The notes under the pieces: generated by a model
The model's database searches: none
Seen by the model: only the letters and a program-made list of their open reading frames with translations
What the model was told of the DNA's origin: nothing
Part shown: piece after piece, positions 58,711 through 64,000 of the stretch
Position numbering within the stretch: position 1 is the stretch's first letter
Layout of the letters: each line of letters begins with the position of its first letter
Made by a program: the position numbers and the translations under genes
Assembly: GCA_039621445.1 (NCBI GenBank)
Contig: CP154957.1
Span: 9,405,071 to 9,469,070, forward strand
Direction of reading: 5' to 3'
Source of the DNA: Euglena gracilis
Taxonomy: Eukaryota; Euglenida; Euglenophyceae; Euglenales
DNA: 64,000 bases

Positions 58711-61700
58711 GTATGCCTCTACCACCAAGAATTCACCAAACAACTTTAATGAACCTTCCCTGGGCAGGAGTGCAGAAAGCACAATGCCAAAAATTTGCTT
58801 GCATTTTTGTCTGATCTGGGTGAGTGGTGTTGCAAAGAAATTCTGGGGAGTACAAATGGCAATTCAATCATCAGAGAAGTCGCTTCTCAGCAAACAACAA
58901 AAACACCATAAAAACACAAACGAAAACCCAAACAAAGAAGCACCCTTTTTTGTTTGGATTTCCCACCGAAAACGGGCCATTGTAATATAGCTTTTTTTCA
59001 ACTCAAAGATTTTTTTTTGTGGAAGCATTATTTTTTTTGCTTTCGCTCCTCTTCTGCCTCAGGGACCATGCTGAGCCAGGACTGCGCGTCGCTGTCCCTC
59101 CTGACCCCTGAGAACAGCTGCAGTTTCCTCTCCCTGCCCACCCCGGCTGGCCCTGTGTCGAAGCCAATCAAGCGAAATAAGGTGTGCCGTACGATGAGTA
59201 TCTTTGTATTTGAATCAAGATGTTATACATCCCACCAATTCAAAGCCCCCAAATGGATGAAAACAATGCTGAACATGGAGTGCTCTAAAAAATGATATAT
59301 TATTGAGGAAAGAAAGCTGCTTTCGGGAGGGTTCCAAAAATCGAAACCTCTGGCTTTATTCTTTTCTTGGAGGATTCTTTGCCAGAATTTTTATTTTAAT
59401 CTAGAGCTATAATCTAAAACTGGACCCCCTCCCCTGCAGCAACGTTGCTGCAAAAGATGCAATGTAAAAGATCAGGTTGAGTTTCAAGACAATCTTCTTT
59501 TTCAACAAGTCAAATGGAGAAGTTACTCTTTGCTCTATGTGATTTAAAAGAAAAACTAAAAAATTTATTTCACCGGTGGTTGAACGGGTCGCAAGTCAGT
59601 GGAAATTCTCACCAGCCCCTCCCAGAAAACCACCCTTTAAAGCTCACCGCATTCCATCCCTGACCAGCTGCCCACCAGTCTTAAAAAAAAAATTCTTTAA
59701 AATATTAAAAATAAATATAAATGAATGAATGAATGAATGAATGAATGAATGAATGAATGAATGAATGAATGAATGAATAACATTAAAATTCATTTATGAC
59801 CCCACACACTGCGGTTTCCCCAGAGGGTGCGGGCGCGCCGGGGCTCCAAGACCCCTCCAGAGAACGAGTCCTTCTCCGGCATCCCGAGCTTTTTCGCCCC
59901 CAAGAAGGGGAAGCGCGTGCTGGGCTCGCCCCTGCCCCGAGGTACCACCTGCAGCCCCACGGGCAGCAAAAAACGGTCCTGCTTCTTTCAGACCTCACGT
60001 CTTACCCCCCCCCCTGTGCCCCCTGACCTTGTGGCTCTGCTTCTTTTTCGAGTGTTTTCCCCTTTTTTTCACGTTTTCCATTTGGGGGGGGGGGGGCATT
60101 GTATTCCTTGTGTGTTTTGCATGTTTTGCATGTTTTGTATGGATGCAAGCACTTATAGTAAAAATGGCCGAAAATGGCCGAAAATGGCCGAAAATGAAAT
60201 TTTGGGCTCTATAGGTGGGGGTCCCGAAAATGACCGAAAAAGGCCGAAATGGCCGAAAATGGGCGAAAATGAGAATTTTTTGTGTTTTTTTTTTGCCTAA
60301 CTGTTGCTTTTCCCTGAGGGGCAATTTTCAGTGCGACTGATTCTTGTCTCTGTGCAGCCTCTCTTCTTTTGTTATTATGCCTGGCCCTGCAACACATGCT
60401 GCTCAAAGAACCACCTCTGAAAGGGTTATTTGGGCCAAAGCTGAATGTTTTGATGGCATTTCAGAAAATTTTAGTGACAAGGGCGATGCTGGCATTTTTG
60501 TTGTATATTTTGAAGAATTAAACCCATTTTTGGGATAATTTCTCCACAAATCTCCAGTATCAAGATGTAGATGTTGTTCAAGATGCAGATGCTGGACAAG
60601 ATGGAGACACTGGACAAGGTGCAGATGCTGGACAAGATGTTGATGCTGGACAAGATGCATGTGCTGGACAAGATGCAATGGATGCAGGTACTGGACAACA
60701 TCAAGATTTTGACAAGATGCAGGTATTGGACGAGATGCACACACCAGACAAGATCCAGTGGTTGCTGATGCAATGGATGTAGATATTGGGCAAGATGTAG
60801 ATGCTGGACAAGATGCGATGTTGGGCAAGATGCAGACATTGGACAATTGGGTGAGCGCATTTGATGTCAATATTTCAACATTATGGGCCGATCACATACT
60901 TGCTTGCTTTTGTTTTGCTTTTGCTCTGCCGCAAGCTGAGTGCATTTCCTCCCAGTTTCTCCACATCTAGACGGATGATCATCTCAACATGACGGATTAA
61001 ATTTTACACCAAGGCTTCTTTGAAGTCATGCCTCTCTTCTCTCCTGCCATCTCTTTCCATTATGCCTGACCGTGGAACGCATTGCTGCTCAAAGAACCAC
61101 CTCCGAATGGGTTATTTTGGGCCAAAGCTGATGGCTTTGATGACGTTTCAGAAAATTGTGGTGACAAGATGAGGCAAAGTATGTGAAGTTTTTTTTTTCT
61201 CTGTTAAAGGTGTGATGCCTTCATTAGGTTTATTGCACACAAGTGGATGGGATCTAGCAGTGCCACCACCAAACAATGTTGCTTGGGGTATCAAGTTGGA
61301 ATAGGTGAAGGGAAGTTGTATATGAAAAGCATCCACGCCAAGAGGCTTGAAGAGAACCACCAGTTTTGGTGTCGCCACCCACCATTGTGGTTAATATGTC
61401 ATGTGCCAACCATTTTTATGAAGCGTCCCAAGAACCCCCCAGCAAAAAGGACCGAAGTGGACAAGAGCCTCTGTGGCAGGAAAAAAAGAAGCCTATTCCC
61501 AAAACCTTGCATCTACATGTTGCAACAAAAAACTCTTTGACCTCTTCAATCCCTGAGCACCCATTCCAAACGGACCTCCTTGGATGCGTTAGCTTGTCGC
61601 AACTGCTTTCATGTTGACTGAATGATCAAAATGCATTGTTGGTATGAAAGAATTTTAAGGCAGTTTTACCCCCCACCTTTAGGAAAAAATGGCTGAAAAT

Positions 61701-63669
61701 GGCCGAAAATGGCAAAAAATGGTCGAAAATGTCGAAAATCTGGGGGTCAGCTATAGGTGCTTGTATGGATATGCAGCTGCACACTTTAGCAGCAGGTCAT
61801 GTATCCGTTTTGCCTCTGCATCACCTGCCCATCACCCCGGGGGGATCGGTGGGCTGATTTTCAAATGTGGACTGGTGGGTTTAGGGCACTGGGGCACGTC
61901 AAGGGTCAGCCCCACCAAAAGCAGACCTGGCCTGAAGATGGTGACGTTTTTTTTTGGCCAGGTTTCTTTTTAGGGCCCGATTGGAAGGGGTGGGGATCTG
62001 AGTGCTTGGGCAGGCGATTGCAAGGCATTGTCACCCCCCCCCCCCCGAGCAAAGGGGTCGGGTTTTGGGGTGGGTAGTGATTAGCATTCACGTGCGTGCA
62101 CACGCACACCCCCACGTCCGAAGGCGGGGCCCTCGAAAATGGCACGGAAGCTGTATCAAGTTAGTCCCAGCCAGGGTTCAGAACCGACCCCCCCCCACCC
62201 TCCCTGGGCTCCTACCCATGGCTGAGCAACCCCCCCCCCCCGAATCTAGCTTGGGCTGTTTCTTTCTGATGTTTTTTTTCCTGGGTGGGTTGAACTCTTC
62301 CCAGGGGCACAGCCTCACGGAATTCAAAAGCGATGGGATTGGTTCGATGGGATTATTATTTTTTTCCTGAAGGATGCTCATCAAAATGACCAAATTGCGG
62401 GCTGGAACACGTGGAGTTGGAGTTCTTTGTACCAAACACAGGACCCATCAGCAACCAAAATGGCTGCTCAGTGACTCGCATGCCAACAACTGCAAAGGAG
62501 CCATTTCCCTTTCCCTCAGTGGGGTCAGACATGATGCTGAGTGGCACCGCCTCTCCCCGGGAAGAGTATAACCTGACGTTCACTCTCCGCACCAGGCGCG
62601 TCTGCCACACTCATGTCATTGCATGCTTTCCTCATGTATTAACGGCGTGCAGAGACACTCCATTAGCACAGGCCAATTCATCCTCTGTTCATTGGTGGGA
62701 GCTTAAGAGATTCGCTTTTCAAAAACGCAAGTGCTCACCCCTTTTCAACAGGCTTCTTTGGCTTTGGAACCCCTGGGTCTGAGCCCCCAGGGATGTCATG
62801 TGCCAGAGGCCTGGGTGTGGGTTGAACCGCTGTTTTCCGGACAAAGCACAAAATTTTTTAGAAAAGGTTTCGGAAATGATGGGGAATGGGATCTTGTGGG
62901 GTTTTTCTCTGAGGCCTAAAAGAATCTGACCCAAACCGCCAGAATTTTTAAGAAAAAGAACAAAATAGTGTTTACAGCACCCCCCATGAAGGTCCCCTTC
63001 CCGGAGGGTGCCTGGAGGGCTTTCAAAAAAAAGCCTCTTCCATTCTCCTGTGGCATGGGGGCCTTACGTCAAACCCTGAATTGACGCCCAGCCCTCTCTT
63101 CCATATAACTCCCACCCAGCCCCAGGGATTTATTTTGAGCTTGGTGACCTGGGGGGGGGAATGATCCCAGTGCCATTTTACACGGAACGAACCCTAAATG
63201 GTGCCCGAAGAAGTTCGCGCCCCTGAAAATCCGAAGCAACAGTCCAAAACGTGCTTTACCCCTCAGAGCGGAAAAGTGGGGGGTGCATGGTGTATGGTGT
63301 GTACGGTGTATGGCAGATGGTGTATGGTGGATAGTCATGGTGTGTATGATGTATGGTGTACGATGGATGTATGGTGGATGTATGGGGTGTATGGGGTATG
63401 GTGTGTATGGTGTGTGGTGGACGTATGGTGTATGGTGCATGGTGTGTATGGTGTATGGTATATGGTGGGTATATGGTACCATTCCCCAGACCCTAAAAAA
63501 AGAAAGTGTCCTCCTGCGCTGTCGCAGGGACGTGGCCGACTTCCCCCGGTCCGCCAGCATGCTCTCCGAGGACAGCCTTTTTGGGGCCCACCGCACCTTG
63601 TCGATGTATGCCACGGAGTTCACAGAGCTTGCCGAGATCGGCCGCGGGGCGTTCGGGCGGGTCGTGAAG
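58632..63669 (+). CDS. Gene C: protein kinase, possibly Wee1-like (5' part)
   Basis: Five exons with matching phases encode about 190 residues: an N-terminal region rich in Ser/Thr-Pro and basic motifs (LLTPENS, SKTPPENESFSG, APKKGKR), then the start of a kinase domain. YATEFTELAEIGRGAFGRVV and K contains the glycine-rich loop; the preceding (Y)xTEFxELxxIG matches the start of Wee1-family kinases, which inhibit CDKs. The catalytic residues lie beyond the right edge, so subfamily is inference. All introns are GT-AG. Confidence 0.85.
59063..59181 (+). CDS. Gene C exon C2
   Basis: Encodes TMLSQDCASLSLLTPENSCS, FLSLPTPAGPVSKPIKRNK. Acceptor CTCTTCTGCCTCAG; donor AAG|GTGTGC; phase 1 in, 0 out. 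Contains TP sites and a basic cluster. Confidence 0.93.
59824..59941 (+). CDS. Gene C exon C3
   Basis: Encodes RVRARRGSKTPPENESFSGI and PSFFAPKKGKRVLGSPLPR. Two basic clusters could be a nuclear localisation signal. Donor CGAG|GTACCA. Confidence 0.93.
59942..62519 (+). other. Intron C3-C4
   Basis: Contains GGCCGAAAAT repeats (60,163-60,260 and 61,690-61,735), an 18-base GATGCTGGACAAGATG minisatellite (60,555-60,850) and a duplicated, decayed ORF fragment (60,375-60,490 and 61,050-61,175). Confidence 0.75.
60357..61175 (+). pseudogene. Two decayed copies of an unknown ORF fragment
   Basis: Copy 1 (60,377 onward) reads AAQRTTSERVIWAKAECFDG; copy 2 (61,090 onward) keeps the same sequence at about 80 percent but has a one-base insertion that breaks the frame. 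They may be fragments of a mobile-element protein. No family recognised. Confidence 0.5.
62520..62599 (+). CDS. Gene C exon C4
   Basis: Encodes GSDMMLSGTASPREEYNLTF and TLRTRR. Acceptor CCCTTTCCCTCAG; donor CGC|GTCTGC. Phase 1 in, 0 out. Confidence 0.88.
62600..63489 (+). other. Intron C4-C5
   Basis: Conventional. Ends in a GTATGGTGT-type minisatellite (63,278-63,478) just before the CATTCCCCAG acceptor. Confidence 0.75.
63490..63669 (+). CDS. Gene C exon C5: kinase domain start
   Basis: Encodes TLKKESVLLRCRRDVADFPR, SASMLSEDSLFGAHRTLSMY and ATEFTELAEIGRGAFGRVVK. G-x-G-x-F-G-x-V is the ATP-binding loop. Donor AAG|GTCTGG. Confidence 0.93.
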
Positions 63670-64000
63670 GTCTGGCCTGCCTTGTCAAACGTAGGACCCT
63701 ACCTGTGCGTTGGAGTGAGTATCTTGGCACACTCGAGTTTCCATTGTGGACGGCTCAGATATGGACGGCTTCGATTCACATGTTTTTGGAGCGGACGATT
63801 GTCAGTCTGTTTGCTGGGAAACATTCCCACCAATTCCTGGAGCCAAATCAGATTCCAACCCCGAAACGATTCCGTTGCCATGCGTCCCCCGGGATCTCAC
63901 CTGTTTTCAGTAATTATTTCGGCCGAAAGCTGTTTTCAGCGTTCGGATCTTTGTCTGATGATATTTGCTGTCTGTATGATATTTGCAGTCGCCACATGGT
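63670..64000 (+). other. Right edge: intron of gene C
   Basis: Begins with GTCTGG. No further kinase motif is seen before the window ends. Confidence 0.7.

Overview
This window is nuclear DNA from a eukaryote, most likely a euglenid (Euglenozoa). Short GC-rich exons lie in long, repeat-filled introns. At least nine introns cannot be removed by GT-AG splicing. They fit the euglenid 'nonconventional' rule instead: CAG at intron positions +4 to +6, CTG at -8 to -6, and base pairing between the intron ends. At every one of these junctions the reading phase closes exactly. An interstitial TTAGGG array and a probable spliced-leader acceptor also fit Euglenozoa. I cannot name the genus.

Gene A (minus strand, about 30.7 kb down to 0.67 kb) is a receptor-type class III adenylyl cyclase of about 20 recognised exons. 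It has two Cache-like sensor regions, one transmembrane helix, a short helical linker and a cyclase domain with all key catalytic residues visible. Its 3' end lies beyond the left edge or is unresolved. Gene B (plus, about 36.3 to 53.4 kb) encodes a coiled-coil protein with an acidic C-terminal tail and a clear stop; no family is recognised. Gene C (plus, from 58.63 kb, running off the right edge) is the start of a protein kinase, possibly Wee1-like. All five of its exons are bounded by ordinary GT-AG introns.

Non-coding DNA dominates: microsatellites (CA, TATG, CATA, AT), including a 3.5 kb TATG block at 55.0-58.5 kb; a 162-bp satellite at 32.6-33.5 kb; poly-C/poly-G tracts; several dispersed repeat families; foldback hairpins; and clusters of short locus-specific palindromes separated by unique spacers.

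The most notable result links mobile elements to introns. Several intronic elements have terminal inverted repeats beginning CAG and ending CTG, flanked by 7-8 bp target-site duplications. One family has a copy inside a gene B intron at 42,242-42,550 with a perfect 8-bp duplication. A second copy of the same family is itself the whole nonconventional intron at 52,819-53,181, interrupting an exon. Removing 3 bases of the left duplication plus 5 bases of the right one (8 in total) restores the reading frame and reproduces the +4/-8 geometry of nonconventional introns.
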